Shown piece after piece: positions 43,796-56,039 of a DNA stretch of 64,000 nucleotides. How positions within the stretch are numbered: position 1 is the stretch's first letter; every line of letters starts with the position of its first letter. The stretch is from Cristatella mucedo (lineage: Eukaryota; Bryozoa; Phylactolaemata; Cristatellidae). The notes beneath the pieces were generated by a model. It worked only from the letters and a program-made list of their open reading frames with translations, was not told where the DNA came from and did no database searches. Both the position numbers and the translations under genes were made by a program. Location of the stretch: assembly GCA_009760855.2 (NCBI GenBank), contig WPIO01000002.1:11632001-11696000 (forward strand), written 5' to 3'.

Positions 43796-44487
43796 TGTTG
43801 CATGTGCTTACATGTGTGCATGTGCTGCATGCGTGTGACTTTGATGTTCAACTAGTTTTATAAATTATGCCAGACATCTCTGCCTGTTGTCTTGGTGTGC
43901 ATCTGGTTTCAAATATTGCATGTTTAATTCTTGTATATAACTAGCTATATCCTCCAATTCTTTCAAGCCATTTGTTTATGCGAATTAAGCCGTTTAGTCA
44001 ACTTGACATTTTTTGGTGGCTTGGCCCTAGCAGCCTGAAAGGCTTTTACTGCGCTCTGAGGAATGGGGCTAATGAAGCCATCTAGCAATCTAGCACCCTA
44101 CGAAGAAATTGCTTCCTGCTCTGCTGCAGTCGTGGATGGCAGCCGTATCTGAGCTCGATCTGCTAGTTATTCTAAATTGGGACCAGGTGGGCAGCAAACC
44201 AGCCCGTGAGATTGACGATTGTGCCTGACTTGCCTGGCATACCTCCATTTTCTCGGGCACAAGTATGTATTACCAAATGCTCTGAGCTCGTGTGTAAAAC
44301 GAGCATCCCTCATCAACAACTAGGGAAATACGGAAATACCAAGCAGGAAAAACAAAAGCAGGAAAGGGGCAGGCTCCTATAGTTAAGCAGGTGTCAGAAT
44401 CATCCCGACGGCTCTGCAGCAGGAGTTCGAGAATGTTCGACCCATTTCATAGGTAGTTGGGCCTGATTGAAGTTTAGCTAAAGCTTC
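43796..44487. other. No recognisable gene
   Basis: Short CATGTG repeats at about 43,798-43,830. No coding signal. Confidence 0.35.
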
Positions 44488-44578
44488 ACTTTACAGCAAA
44501 TGTAAAGCGCCTAGAGAGAGAGATTAAGGTCTCTGACGGCGCTTTATCAAGTGAATTATTATTATTATTGTTATTATA
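44488..44578 (+). mobile_element. LINE-A 3' tail
   Basis: 'CTTTACAGCAAATGTAAAGC', an almost perfect hairpin and a (TTA)n tail. It is only about 90 bases long. Another LINE-A tail begins 104 bases further on, in the opposite orientation. Confidence 0.75.
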
Positions 44579-44681
44579 AAGCTCGTTGCCAAAAAGTAGG
44601 CTCTGGTGTAGGCTTAGATCGCAGTTCTTTTAGGGTGCATGCTGGGCCTTGAAACTGCTTAGCTGTTTCTAATTCATCATG

Positions 44682-45265
44682 AATAATGATAATAGGAATG
44701 ATGCATTTGCAAAGCACCCTCAGAGAACTAAATCTCTTCCTAGGCACTGTACTCGTAATTTAATTGAAGAATGTCACTATGATTAGTGACGGCATGCATA
44801 TCGTCAGCAGAAATAAGCTCACGAAGGACAATTCACAAGCACTCAATATAGGCTGTGAGAAACAGGTGAGTTTTTAGCTTCTGTTTAAATGTCGTCAAAG
44901 CAAGGGGTGTAATGACAGTAGTCGCGAGTGAGTGCCAATCTTTCGGAACATAAGCAAAAGGCTTGGTTACTAAAGGATTTAAGGTTGGTTAGAGGCATAG
45001 CTAAGCTACTTGAGTCAGAAGAGATGGTGCTAGGAGGCCTGATTGGGAAGTAGTTCTAATTGGTAGGCTGAAACAAGAGAAAGAAGGGAGCTAGAACTGG
45101 GTGGCAAAACCTCGAAATCGATACGCTTGCTTGATGCACAGTGCAGGTCGTTGAGAAGGGCTTTGATGTGGCAACTGCTGCACTCAAGACAGACAAGCCT
45201 GGCCTCAGAGTTTTTGCACCAATTGTCATCGCCCATCCACCCCACTAGTAATTGGTTGTGGTGTA
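44682..45265 (-). pseudogene. LINE-A fragment: ORF C-terminus and 3' end
   Basis: Tail and hairpin, 3' UTR with a shortened middle, then coding pieces on the minus strand ('SEARLVCLECSSCHI', 'KRIDFEVL', 'SLVSAYQLELLPNQAS'). More diverged than the neighbouring copies. Confidence 0.65.
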
Positions 45266-47099
45266 CCAATCATACAACAGTTGCAGCCAGATGGCACTCA
45301 AGACTCTCCTTGCCTGAAGCCATCTGGCTCATGAACTTGAGATAGTGATGGGAATGCTTGCAGTAGTTCTTGAAGCTCAATGATGCTAGACCTCGTGGCC
45401 AGGTGAGCTGGCGATGGGTTGCCGAACGACTAACGAGCTGCAGAAGCAGGATCGATGTTCCCAGGCATGCCGAAAACAGATGGCATGATAGCATGTAAAA
45501 GATCGCTTGCACTGCGCCAGATGAGGTACTCATGCTTGACGATTAACTCCATGTTCTACACGTTGTGTTGGCCACAATTGCAAAACACTATACATTTAGT
45601 CAATCTACCAAACCGTATATTGAATAGCAAGGCTGTAGCTGGCAAGGATTGTGTTGCATTCGGCGCCTGATCGTTGTGATTCAGGCACTGCTGTTTTCCG
45701 ATATTCGCTATCGAGCTCAGTTGAATACCGGCCTCATTTCGATGCCAAGCTAAGAAAGGTGCACAGGAAAGCTGGGGCAGGAATGGAGGGGATTGAGAGG
45801 AGGAGGAAAACAGCAAAGGAAAAAGAGTGAGAGGATAGTAGGGGAGGTAAGATGGGAAACTGGCACTAAGTGAAGAGATCTATAGGGGGGGGGGCTGCTT
45901 TTCGGCTGGGTGTCCTGCCTAGCTGACAGTGCTGGCGATTGCCCACTCGGGTTCTGGACGACCATTTCCGTGCAAATCATTGGCCAGTGCTCTTTGAACC
46001 ACTTCTTCAGTGGATGCATTCGAGAGTATCGGCAAAGTTGAATACATGGTTCTATGTAACAGCATGATTATCGATTTAGCTCCTTGGCTAGCATCAACCA
46101 AAGTGGGATATTTTGGCCTTATCGGGCCTTTATAATCGCGGATGTATACTATTTTTAATTTTAGGCCTTAAACTGCTTTGATAGCTTGCACAAGCTTACT
46201 TTTAGGCACATCTGTATCACTGGACGGCTGACTTAAACATCAAAAAGCACTTCGTCTCACTTCTTGTCAATCAGCCTGACGCCTGGTAGTGGGCCGGTTA
46301 AATGCTGTACGAGATCCAAAGGATTGATCGCCAGGAAGGCCACTTGGTTCATCCAGCTACTGTCGCCCTAGTAGTAACAGTGTTCATAGATCCCTGGCCA
46401 TGCTGTGAGCCACTTTTCTGGCCCGAAGTGTGAATAGAATTTTCTTTACTGCACATTTCGTCCGCGGATGCAGCATCGCGCATTATTGCACCACGGCCAT
46501 GTGGACAGCTTTCTGTGAACTGGTCACCGAGCATACTGCCTCCTGCACGTGCCTGCGCACTAGCATGCCAAGGCCACTGCAGGGAGAGCCAGTTGCCAAG
46601 CTGTTCTGTTGAGTCCCAATTGGTCGGCGATTGAATGAACCAACGGTTGCCTAGGGAACGTCAGCCAATGCTTTTACTGTGTGTCACTTAGGCCTGTGCC
46701 GACTGACGGCTTGAAAGTAGATCAGACTCATGCAGCATGCAGGTGCAGTCTGGTATTCTGGCCTGCTGCCCCCTGCTCCGGCAGCAGCACGACCAGCCAG
46801 TGAGCAGCACTGCTGCCGGCTCTGTGCAGTAGGTGTTTGCTGTCGAGGTTCTCAGCAGACTTTTCCGTAGTACTCCTCACCTTGCTTCATTTGTAGGGAA
46901 CTTCGAGCAAGCCAGATGTAAGTTGCAAAGCTGCGCAGGTGCCGGCAGGTGGCGCTGCCTGGCGCCGACCACTGCAGAGGCAGCCACCACTTTTTTGCTG
47001 GCCTCTCGCTGCCCTGGCTGCCCCACGGAAGCTGGCATTACTCGCTGCTGCTGCTGCTGGGACGCTGCCATGCCTTCGCTACTCCTTCGACTGCTGCAG
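45266..47099. other. Unassigned interval upstream of propeptide exon
   Basis: Frames of 60-90 codons on both strands, no domains. A G-run of nine to ten bases lies near 45,886. The last 300 bases are CTG-rich. The pyrimidine-rich run just before 47,100 ends in CTGCTGCAG and makes a plausible acceptor. Confidence 0.35.
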
Positions 47100-47386
47100 T
47101 GCCGCCCACACGTGAAACGGTGCAGCTGCACAGGAGGACCGAGGTGTCGCAGGGAGTCAGCCAGCTCGTGCTCGAGTTCATTGCCTTTGGCAAGTGGTGG
47201 ACCATGCGCCTGCAGGCGAACGGTGCTCTCATTCGCCCTGACACGGTCTTCGAAACGAGGACCCGGAAGGGGGCTCTGGTCGGCCAGCATTTGCCTCCCA
47301 AGCCAGCTTGCTTCTACCTGGGCACAGTCACTATAGACGAACACGAGTATGGACACGTCTCGGTGACGACATGCAATAACTCAACG
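47100..47386 (+). CDS. ADAM/ADAMTS-type propeptide exon
   Basis: This exon encodes part of the M12B (reprolysin) propeptide, which keeps the metalloprotease latent and helps folding in the secretory pathway. The frame reads 'VSQLVLEFIAFGKWWTMRLQ', then 'LIRPDTVFETRTRKG', 'PACFYLGTV' and 'GHVSVTTCNNST'. The succession of LxLxxFG-x3-x-x-LxL, an 'F' segment, 'CFYxGxV' and a Ser-Val-x-x-Cys block is the family pattern. The exon ends in ACG|GTATGT at 47,387. I chose 47,100 as the start because TTCGACTGCTGCAG is the best acceptor; phase-0 acceptors at VQ|L or SQ|G are weaker alternatives. In the family the next residues are usually Gly-Leu-x-Gly, which should begin the next exon. Confidence 0.6.
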
Positions 47387-47689
47387 GTATGTCCGACATT
47401 GCAAAATATCACGAATTATATTTAAATATTTGTATTTACATGTAGTATGTACATGTGTATGTAAATTCATAGTGAACACTTTATAAGGTCGTTTGCGAGA
47501 TGGTCACCCATTGAAAATTAATCGACAGGAGTCCAATTTTTGCCAAGACCGCGCCAGAAGCTAGAAAGAACAGCCCAGCAGTATGCACCGTGTGTGCTGA
47601 CATTCCTCATGCATATCCTACCTTCCGGCAGCCATTGTTTTGCTGAAGAGCTTCTCAGAGGTTTGATCACGTGTCGGATAGCTGCCCAG

Positions 47690-48195
47690 TTGATCAGCAG
47701 ATGCAGAGCAAAGTTGCTTAGGCTGACCCACAAGGCCTGCCACTGCTTGACTCCTCCATACCTTGCTGAACTGTTGCACCAGTTGCCTGTTGCCTCCTCG
47801 TGCCCTCAGGTCCTGTATGGGCAATACTTAAGCTGTTCCATTCCTCTCCTTAAAGACGTTGGCGACAAAAGCTTTTGCTCTGCAGGTCCTACACTGTGGG
47901 ACTTACTTTCAAGATTCTTACACAACGACAACTACTCCCCTGCTGCCGACTATGGCTCATCCTTTTCAGCTGTCCTGAGCTGCTACTTTCATGCTACTCA
48001 CTACCTCAACTGCTCTCCTGACTCTGCTATACTTCCCACTTTCTCTTTGTTCCGTGAGACGAAGTCTGTTGGCTACCGAAGTCGTACCGAAAACTGCTTA
48101 GGCTGCCAGTGTGCTTTACAGAACTCTCATACCTAACACGCACTTAGTATTTGTGGTTTTGAGGAGTTACAGACAGAGATAAATTAAATTATATT
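47690..48195 (+). pseudogene. LINE-B fragment: ORF C-terminus and 3' end
   Basis: Encodes, from about 47,700, 'KLLRLTHKACHCLTPPYLAE', 'GDKSFCSAGPTLWDLLSRFL', 'ADYGSSFSAVLSCYFHATHY' and 'LFRETKSVGYRS', then the 3' UTR to the GGAGTTACAGACAGAGATAA end. It matches the C-terminal 150 residues of the copy at 19,633-22,325. That copy lacks this 3' end. Confidence 0.75.
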
Positions 48196-50885
48196 ACATT
48201 AAAGCATAGCAATGAGATTTTACATCGATTCCCAGGTGCACACATTGGTCAACAATACTGTCACTGTCTTGCAAAAGCGATTGGTAAGAAGGAGAGCCGC
48301 CCTGTTGGTTATTATCTTATCAGGTTTCGAGAAGCTCTGAAACAGCAAGACATATACCTTACCAATGGGACGATGAGGAACAGACAAAGGATTCGCTCTC
48401 GTGACCTCACTATGCCGTTGACGCTGTGCAATCTTAGGCTTGAGAGTTTTCCCAGAGTATTTTATATTTTGGTATGCCCATTGTTCCAATATGCATTGTA
48501 TCCTTCCAACTTTGTGCATGCGGCTACCTACCTATCGTTCAGTCATAAGAAAGTGAGGAAAAGGTGACACACCAGAAGAGCACAGGAAGGGTGCACATTC
48601 CTTGAAAGCGTGGGTTTTTATTGATCCGACTAGCTTATCTGTGCACTAGAGCTGTGGAATGAGTTCTGAGGCAGAGGGGGTGAAGAAAAGCACCGCAAAG
48701 TTTGAGGGTGGTATATTTAAAACATGAACTCTTCCTAATAGACGAAACGTTCCCTTCGGTAAATCAGGATGCTTGACTGAGCATCGATTTAATTGAGCTC
48801 CGAATGCACATGCCTACCTTTTAGAAATGCGGTTTTTTCTCCCGAAAGCTTCCGTAAAGCAAGGCTGTTTTAAAAGTGATTTGACTCAATGTGTCGATTG
48901 ATTCAGTCGGCGACAGAGACGTATCTCTTCTCTAGCTGACCATCTGGTGGAGTCAAAAGCTGTCCTGTCCAGAAGCCCTCGAAACCCAGGCTCTCTGCTG
49001 TGTCGGTAGTTTGTTGACCAGCTTGCTGTTGGCGTTCTGGTGTAGCTGTTAAGGGTGATGTGTTATCATTCTGATTGATATGTCTAAGCTGCCGGCAACG
49101 TTTTCTTATTCACTATTCAGCTTGTGAATACGTTAATGGATGAATTTCAGGCCTATAGCCTAGAGCTGCTGACAGTTGCTATCTGTCTTGCTGCCGTGTC
49201 ATTTGCGGACTTTCGGTTAACTAAGTCCTGTTGCCTGCATTCAGGGCCTTGCATGCGACAGCCCAAGTTAACCTGATAAAGTGCCTGCTCCGCTTCACGA
49301 ACACTTGAGGTGCACGTTCTGAAAAACGATGAGCTGCTGTGAGGAAGCACTTTCTCACAATTAACCCAAGTTCGGCTCAGCACTGTTCTAAAATTTGCTT
49401 AAGCTCGACTAAGCGTTGCTCCTTCATACTCCGGAGTGTAGCAGCAGATTTTTTCTGAATGCCTATTTTCGACACACGGAAAGCTGCCAATTCAGCTCTG
49501 CTTTTGGTTTCTCAGAACTTTATTGGAAAACCATGATGAGGGCCATGCCAGTGCTGATCGTGTGTGTTTGCCCACTGCAGATGAAAGCTGCCTTTGCTCA
49601 GGTCGCATTCGATGGAATGGGACTTGTTCAAAGGGCTGCCCCTTCGCATGAACGAATTCAGTTAGTCCCCTTTGCGATTTGCGAAGGATTCTGCAGACGG
49701 CAACGGCTGAGTTGGTGGCTGCAGTGCTGATCAGCTGCAAGCAGTTCATGTTCCATGTGGATTGTGACGATGCTTTAGCTCAAAGATACAACCTGAACGT
49801 GTTTGAACTGCAGATCACCACAATGACCTAATAGAGCATTATATTTTTAACTGTTGTGACTTGATTGACCCACAAACATATCAACCCTGTCCAGTTTCGG
49901 TCTAGACTGGGTAGCTGAGCTTTTTCCATGAAGTTCTACTTATTTTGGATCCTACCAAAGTGCCAGCTGATCATGCTCCTGGTTGTGATTGGCATGCAAT
50001 GCTTCAATGGCTTTCAGGCCATGATCATAAATCCTCTCCATCTTCACAAGTCATTGGGTATAGCATGCCAGATTGCTGCTGTTTGCATTCTGTGGCATTG
50101 TGCCGTCTAGTAGCATTTCACTTCATTGTTGGAGATGGTTAACATGCCCCCTCTATTCCTGGTTATGATTTGGCGACTGCCTCGTGAGCTGCAGTAATCG
50201 TGGTCATGTGTCAAGAAAAACAACTAATACTTTTTAGCAGAAATGCTATGGCATGCATAAGCAGAGCCAGATTGTGTGGCAAAGGGCACATGCCCCTCTC
50301 CCTACAGAAGGTAGTAAGTAACCTGGGCACTCCCCTACACCTACAAACCCCAATCGTCACCAATGACGAAATTGTGTACAACTTTCAATGAGCAGCCACC
50401 GAAAGCGTGTTGAATAAACGCATTGATTTTGAGCTGCATTTTTATGTAGTGGTCTTGCCCCCTTCAGGAAAAGCCTGGAGCCGCCCCTGATCACGCAGTG
50501 CACCGAGTCCTCAAAAACTCTCTCAATCCTACACTACAATACTGCCTCTGTCACACTGCCACTACATTTCCCGAACTCCCCACTGCAATGAACAAGAAAT
50601 CTTTTAAGAGAGTTGACGAATTGTTTCATGGTCGGACTGTTCTAGCCTGTTGACGAAGGAGCTCGAGTGGTAGGATTAGCTGCCAGCAGCTTTGGTATCC
50701 GCAAGAAAGCTTTTTCACAAGCGAACTGGTTTTGGCCCATTGTTTTGAAGAATGTGGATTGCAGATGTTGTGGGTGGTCTTTGCTGAACTTGCATGCTAG
50801 CACATGCTAGCGCTTCACCAAGAGAGTAGTGTTAGTTGGCAAACTGAATACAGAGTGATCACAAATTCTTCGACAGCTATTTATA
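48196..50885. other. Intronic interval without a confident gene
   Basis: Frames up to 104 codons. Apart from the weak exon candidate at 49,602, none shows a domain. No repeat of the window's families was recognised here. Confidence 0.35.
49602..49735 (+). CDS. Weak candidate: further propeptide exon
   Basis: After TTTGCTCAG|GTC the plus frame reads 'VAFDGMGLVQRAAPSHERIQ' followed by 'LVPF'. Joined in phase 0 to the exon ending at 47,386 it would supply a Gly-x-Gly-Leu-Val...Ile-x-Leu-Val-Pro pattern where propeptides have Gly-Leu-Arg-Gly...IEP. The polypyrimidine tract is short and I see no good donor before the stop at 49,729, so this is a possibility only. Confidence 0.15.
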
Positions 50886-51290
50886 ATAAAAATAACAATA
50901 ATAATAATGCACTTGATAAAGCACCCTCGGAGAACTAAATCTCTTTCTAGGCACTTTACATTTGCTGCAAAGGGAAACGCAATCGAATGGTGAGTAATAT
51001 CATGCTTGATAAACAACATGAATAACATGGTTAGAGGTGGCATGCACAGGGTCAGCATGCAAATGTGGTTAGTGGCAGTATGCACAGTGTCAGCACGCAT
51101 AAGCACATGAAGGACGAATCACAGTAACCCACTAAATGCGGTCATAAGCAGGTGTGTTTTAAGTTCTTTTTAAATGTGGTCAAGTCAGGGGACGTTCTGA
51201 GGCAGTCGTCGGCACGGTTGGGTTGTGAGTTCCTGGCTTTGGGAGCATCCGAGCTAAATGCACGGTCTCCAAAGGATTTGAGGTTTGCCT
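50886..51290 (-). mobile_element. LINE-A 3' end and end of ORF
   Basis: TTATT-type tail, hairpin, complete 3' UTR and the last about 40 codons ('FGDRAFSSDAPKARNS') on the minus strand. Confidence 0.75.
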
Positions 51291-51599
51291 CAAGATGGCA
51301 ACAGAATCGGCTAGGGTAATCTTGTACTGTATAAAGATCCTTGGAGAGACAGCACCTTAGTGTAGGCAACGAGCTTCAATCGTGTGGTCGGCCATAGAGG
51401 GTTTCTGAACCGAAGAGGCAGGCCCTCAAAGTGGTGGAAATGTGCATAACATACCGAAAAAGCCATTAAGACTCTGCAGCTGGTGATGAATGTGGCTACC
51501 GAGGCTAGTCAGCAAATCCCAGAGGTTCAGCCATGTGTCTCTGCTGAAATAGCCGTGATGGCTTCAATCGACTGGATGCTGAGCAGCATTCCTGCTGCG
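51291..51599. other. No recognisable gene
   Basis: Short interval between two LINE fragments. No feature seen. Confidence 0.35.
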
Positions 51600-51876
51600 A
51601 CCCGAAAGGCCCAAGCTAAGGCTTGGCTCCTTCATGCCTAGCTGAGCTGCTACACCACCTTCATCCTATTCGTGCCCTCAGGTCCTCTGTGGACCATAAA
51701 TGAGCAGCATGGGCTTTTTCTCGGCAGGTCCTAGACTGTGGAGTTCCCATCCACAATTCTTGTGCAATGATATCTGCACTCCTACTGTGGCGCATCCTTT
51801 ATAGCTGTCTTGAGCTGCTACTTACAAGCTATCCACTTCCTGTGACTGCCTGTGACTCAACTATGCTTCTCCTTTG
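51600..51876 (+). pseudogene. LINE-B fragment (ORF C-terminus)
   Basis: Matches the LINE-B stretch from 'GLAPSYLAELLHQFQPV' to the 'YFYATHYLNCSPDSAML' region, with deletions ('GCTTGGCTCCTTCATGCCTA', 'CCTAGACTGTGGAGTTCCCA'). It stops where LINE-A begins. Confidence 0.65.
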
Positions 51877-51877
51877 C

Positions 51878-52715
51878 TCTGTGTTGACCTTTCATCAGAC
51901 GACCACATCAGCTTCTCAATCATGTCTGCCTAATTTCAGCCCCATACCTTGGTAAAATTCGGGCTTGTTTAGACAAGGATATCACATTTAAATTGGTCCA
52001 TGCATGTGTGACATCTCATTTCGACTTCTGTGACTCAATAGTTGCTGATCTACTGGCTTGTGCAATCAGGCTCTTACAGCTCGTCCAAAGCACTGCAGCT
52101 AGGCTTGTCTGTCGTGTACTTCCCACTTGCTGCATCACATCACTTCTCGCCGACCTGCACTGGCTACCAGTCAAGCAACGGATCGACTTCAAGGTTTTGT
52201 CGCTCACTTTTAGGTCCTTTCATTCTTTGGCTCCAGCCTACCTATCACATCTACTTACTCCCCCACCAACCTAAGCATCATACCACCTGCTTTTTTAATC
52301 GAATCGTTTACCTATACCTCGTATGAACCTCAAATCCTTTGGAGACCGTGCCTTTAGCTCGTATGCCCCCCAAAGCCGGGAACTCACTTTCGACTTGTGG
52401 CGCAACATCCCCTGACTTGACCATCTTTAAAAAAAGAAATAAAAAACGCATCTAATCATCGTAGCATTTAGTGGGTCTATGCATTTTGTCCTTTGTGTGC
52501 TTATACATGCTGACACTGTGCATGCTGCCACTAACCAGCTTTGCATGCTGACCTTGTGCATGTCACCTCTAACCATGTTATGCTTGTTGTTCATTGAGTA
52601 TGCTACTGCTAGCCATTCGATCGTGCTTCCTTTGCAGCAAATGAGAAGTGAATGAAAAAATATTGAGTTTTCTGAGCGTACTATAACAAATTTATCATCA
52701 TTGTTATTATTATTT
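51878..52715 (+). pseudogene. LINE-A fragment: thumb, C-terminus, 3' end
   Basis: From 'DLSSDDHIS' through 'LVHACVTSHFDFCDSIVADL', 'ADLHWLPVKQRIDFKVLSLT' and 'NLKSFGDRAFSSYAP', then the 3' UTR and a hairpin with damaged arms plus an ATTATTATTATT tail. Counterpart of residues 335-531 of the copy at 56,271-57,866. Confidence 0.75.
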
Positions 52716-53504
52716 GTTGCACGAGATGAAGTATGTTAGCTGTGGCATGCATGCTGAAAGCTGCATAGGCTTTGGAGTGTGCTGCAGAAAACACTAAATT
52801 ACTTCTCAGCTGATGAACCGGCTGAGGCTGTGGTACAGTCAAAGATACTCTGCACATCCCCTGGCATTTGTTCGAACCTCGCAACACCACCACGGTTTCT
52901 CCTGCCTTCAAATCAAGGCACAATCTATACCGATAGGTTGCCCATTATGAACTACGTTATGAGTTAAAAGCTCACTAGTGAAAATTAATCCCTAGCTCCT
53001 TTGTCTTGGTACCGCATCTATTTTGTCCAGCAGCACAGCACTCATCACAAAACTCATAAGACATCGTTCACAGGCTGCACCGTTCTGCACTCGGCTGCCT
53101 CCCTTGCCACAACTTATTGGGGCTGCAGCCTAGTATGTCCAGTCTGCATGCATCTATGATTATTGTAGTCTTGCATGCGAAATTTGTTTCATTGGACTAA
53201 TAGTGAACACAAGACTATACCTGCTGACATAAGTTTGGTTGACAAAGGATTGCTTATATCCATTCTTTAGCCAACTTATGAGACACAATTTGTGGCATAA
53301 TACACAAAACATACATTTCCGAAGTGATTAAATGGTTCTTTTGTTATAAATGACAATATGCTTTGGTTTACGGAGCATGCTTCATTTTCTTCAGGATGCC
53401 ACCACGAAAGTAAGTAAACTGGGTTTGTTACAATGGTCACATGGCTATCCCAAACCAGGAAGAATCGCATAAATACACCCCTGCATGCATAGCTTATGTA
53501 TATG
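52716..53504. other. No recognisable gene
   Basis: Frames of 60-80 codons, no domains, no shared repeats noticed. Confidence 0.35.
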
Positions 53505-53592
53505 CATCGAGCCCCGAGGCATATGTGAAGTGCCTGAATAGAGATTAAGTTCTCTTGGGGCGCTATATAAATAAATTATATTATATTATTAT
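53505..53592 (+). mobile_element. SINE-D 3' half
   Basis: Starts at the box B region ('TCGAGCCCCGAGGCATATG') and has an intact tail hairpin, 'GAAGTGCCTGAATAGAGATT' and 'TTCTCTTGGGGCGCTATATA', followed by ATTATATTATATTATT. The tRNA-related 5' half is missing. Confidence 0.7.
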
Positions 53593-53914
53593 AAGTCAAG
53601 TGATACAGGCATGCAGGACCGTGTTGAAAAACTTCACCTTCGCCAGGATACAAATCCGCAATCTGGGGTTCTCTAGATTAATTCAATGATCATAAGCATG
53701 CAATTATTTCTGCTTTCGGCCACCGTGCTCTCAAGCGGCACCAGTGGATTAAGTGTTGCTATCGTTCAGGAAAAGGTCATATCGCATGTAGTGATTGTGT
53801 TGCCAGCCTAATAAGTTGTAGAATGAGCTAGCTGTTGAATAGAACCCAAGCACCTACTGTGACAAAAATAGAAACTTCAGAACTAGGATATGTGCTCGGA
53901 GCCATAAGAAAGAC
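53593..53914. other. No recognisable feature
   Basis: Nothing recognised. Confidence 0.35.
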
Positions 53915-54148
53915 GTTCGTGTGCTTATGCGTGCTGACACTGTGCATGCAGCCACTAACCACATTTGCATGCTGACCCTGTGCATGTCACCCCTAACCGT
54001 GTTATTCATTTTGTTTGTTTTTCAAGCATGATTTTACTTACCATTCAATTGCATTTCCCTTTGCAGCAAATGTAAAGCGCCTAGAAAGAGATTAAGTTCT
54101 CTGAGGGCACTTTATCAAGTACATTATTATTATTATTATTATTATTAA
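53915..54148 (+). mobile_element. LINE-A 3' UTR and tail, well conserved
   Basis: The cleanest 3' UTR in the window: 'GTGCTTATGCGTGCTGACAC', 'TGTGCATGTCACCCCTAACC', 'CCCTTTGCAGCAAATGTAAA', 'GCGCCTAGAAAGAGATTAAG', 'TTCTCTGAGGGCACTTTATC' and seven TTA units. It contains no coding part. Confidence 0.8.
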
Positions 54149-56039
54149 AGAGGCTCATAGTGATGTGGTATGCCAACACGCCATACTAATAGAAAATGGG
54201 AGAAATTGTAGACAGTTGGTAAAGTACAAAGACGGTTCTACTAATCAGAACCAATCAAAAATTGCCTGGCACAAGACGATCCCTGCTCGTGCATATTAGT
54301 CTGTAGAGTAAAAGAGATTCGACAACACAAAGGCCTTGACTTGACGTAGAAGTCACATGTAGACTCTTCATATTTGCGTTACGGCTAGAAATGTTATAGC
54401 CTTAAGCTGCATTGACACTATCCAACTTCCTCATTGCCGACACTGGCTTTCCTCCTAGTTATTGCATTCACACTAACAATTCAGGAAATATTAATGGCCG
54501 ACTTCATTTTGTTCACAGCCCCAAGTTCTATTGCCAGAGGCTGATTAAGAAAGAAGAATTTTAGGGAAGCCGGCATTCCAACACCTGCGAAATTGAGGGC
54601 GTTGCTGTAGTCGCCATTGTAGACGCATATCAGAAGAAATGAAAGACCAAAAGATATAAAAAGGTTTTTTGGGAAGCACATAGTGCTAAGTAATGTATGT
54701 CGTCTGTGCATTCCTTATGCAAATGCTGGGCATCTTCAGCCTATTAGTAGGCTAAGCCGTGGCTACAACACACAGGCATTCCACATTCAGGGCCTTGATC
54801 TGAATGCCTAAGTAGAACTCAAGTGCGTGTGAGGCGCCCAAAGTTTTGATTGGTCGGCTGGTACATGTAGGAGGCTTAAAGTAGAAGCAGCTGCGTCATG
54901 ACAGGCGGCATATTTTGCTCTTCCGCTCAAGATGTGGGTACCTAGTAGCCCAAGCTAGAGAGTAATTGGCAAACATTTGGTGGAAATTGGAGGTAAGTCG
55001 ATAGCGTCAACACAGCGTTAGACATGACGAGCAAACCACAGCCAATCAGACATCTGCTATCAGTGCTGCCGTCAGTTGTTAGCTGTACCTAGAGCATAGC
55101 TAAGATTGTGGCGTAGGTTCTACACCTTGACCTAGAAGGGCATGGCAGGTCAAGGCCATTTTCTTTAAATCCCCAAGAACTAATTCCCAATTTGCAAGAA
55201 CTTAAGCTTTGCCGAGTGTTCACCGCCTTAAAGCCTCTTGTGACCTACAAACATGTAAAAAGAAATTGTTGTACTCCACCTTCTCGTGAAGCTATGCGTG
55301 AGTTGTTCAGCCTCATTAGACTTGTCTAAAGGGAATAACATCTTCAGAAACATTAAGAAACTGATCATTACCTTACAGAAATGATTTCTCGTACCTCTAG
55401 CTGACTCTGAATGTTCATGCTGTCAAAGAAATACTGCTCTAGCAGTCTCCTTTGCTATACCTACATGAACAGGTTGTGACCCCTTCGGGAGAACACATTG
55501 AAGCTTTACTGAACGGACCATGCGACATGCATCTATCTAGAGCCACTCTGTAAGCCTGGTAGCTGCACCATGGAAGGCTGTTTGCAACCCGGGAGGTGCT
55601 ACAAGATTGAGGGGATGCGCCAGCTGAAGCCTGTGCCGAGTATATGAATCACCTTCCTGGAGTTGATCCCTCCCCCCCTGTCTGAGTGTTTATTTCTACA
55701 ACCAAGAGCAATCTATCCTATGCGATGTTAGAGTGGTGGTCTACAGTGGTGTTTTTGTGATAAGAGACTGGCTACTTGCTTAGATTTGTTGGCCTATCTG
55801 GATATCGTCAAGGTTTTCTCAAAACATCTGCAGCAGCATCGTGAAGTTGTTCAGACTGGACATACCTGTATGCAATATGTATGCATATTGTTGCAATATT
55901 GTGGCTGTCAGTGGTCGTTTCACATTGTACAATTTTGATGCCTGCTGATACAGGTACATATATGCTTGCCGAACAGTGTAACCTTGAAATGTGTGAGAAG
56001 TTGGGTAATGGCCTCGGGTAGAGGAGTTGAGTTTAGATA
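54149..56039. other. Intronic interval, nothing recognised
   Basis: A 76-codon minus frame (54,481-54,711) is hydrophobic but has no signature. A GGAG|GTAAGT donor-like site at 54,990 has stop codons upstream in all frames that I checked. Confidence 0.35.

Noticed and set aside
46949-47099. Extending the propeptide exon upstream to 46,949
   Set aside because: The frame starts at GTG, not ATG. The extra residues are Leu/His-rich without family similarity, and a good acceptor lies at 47,099.
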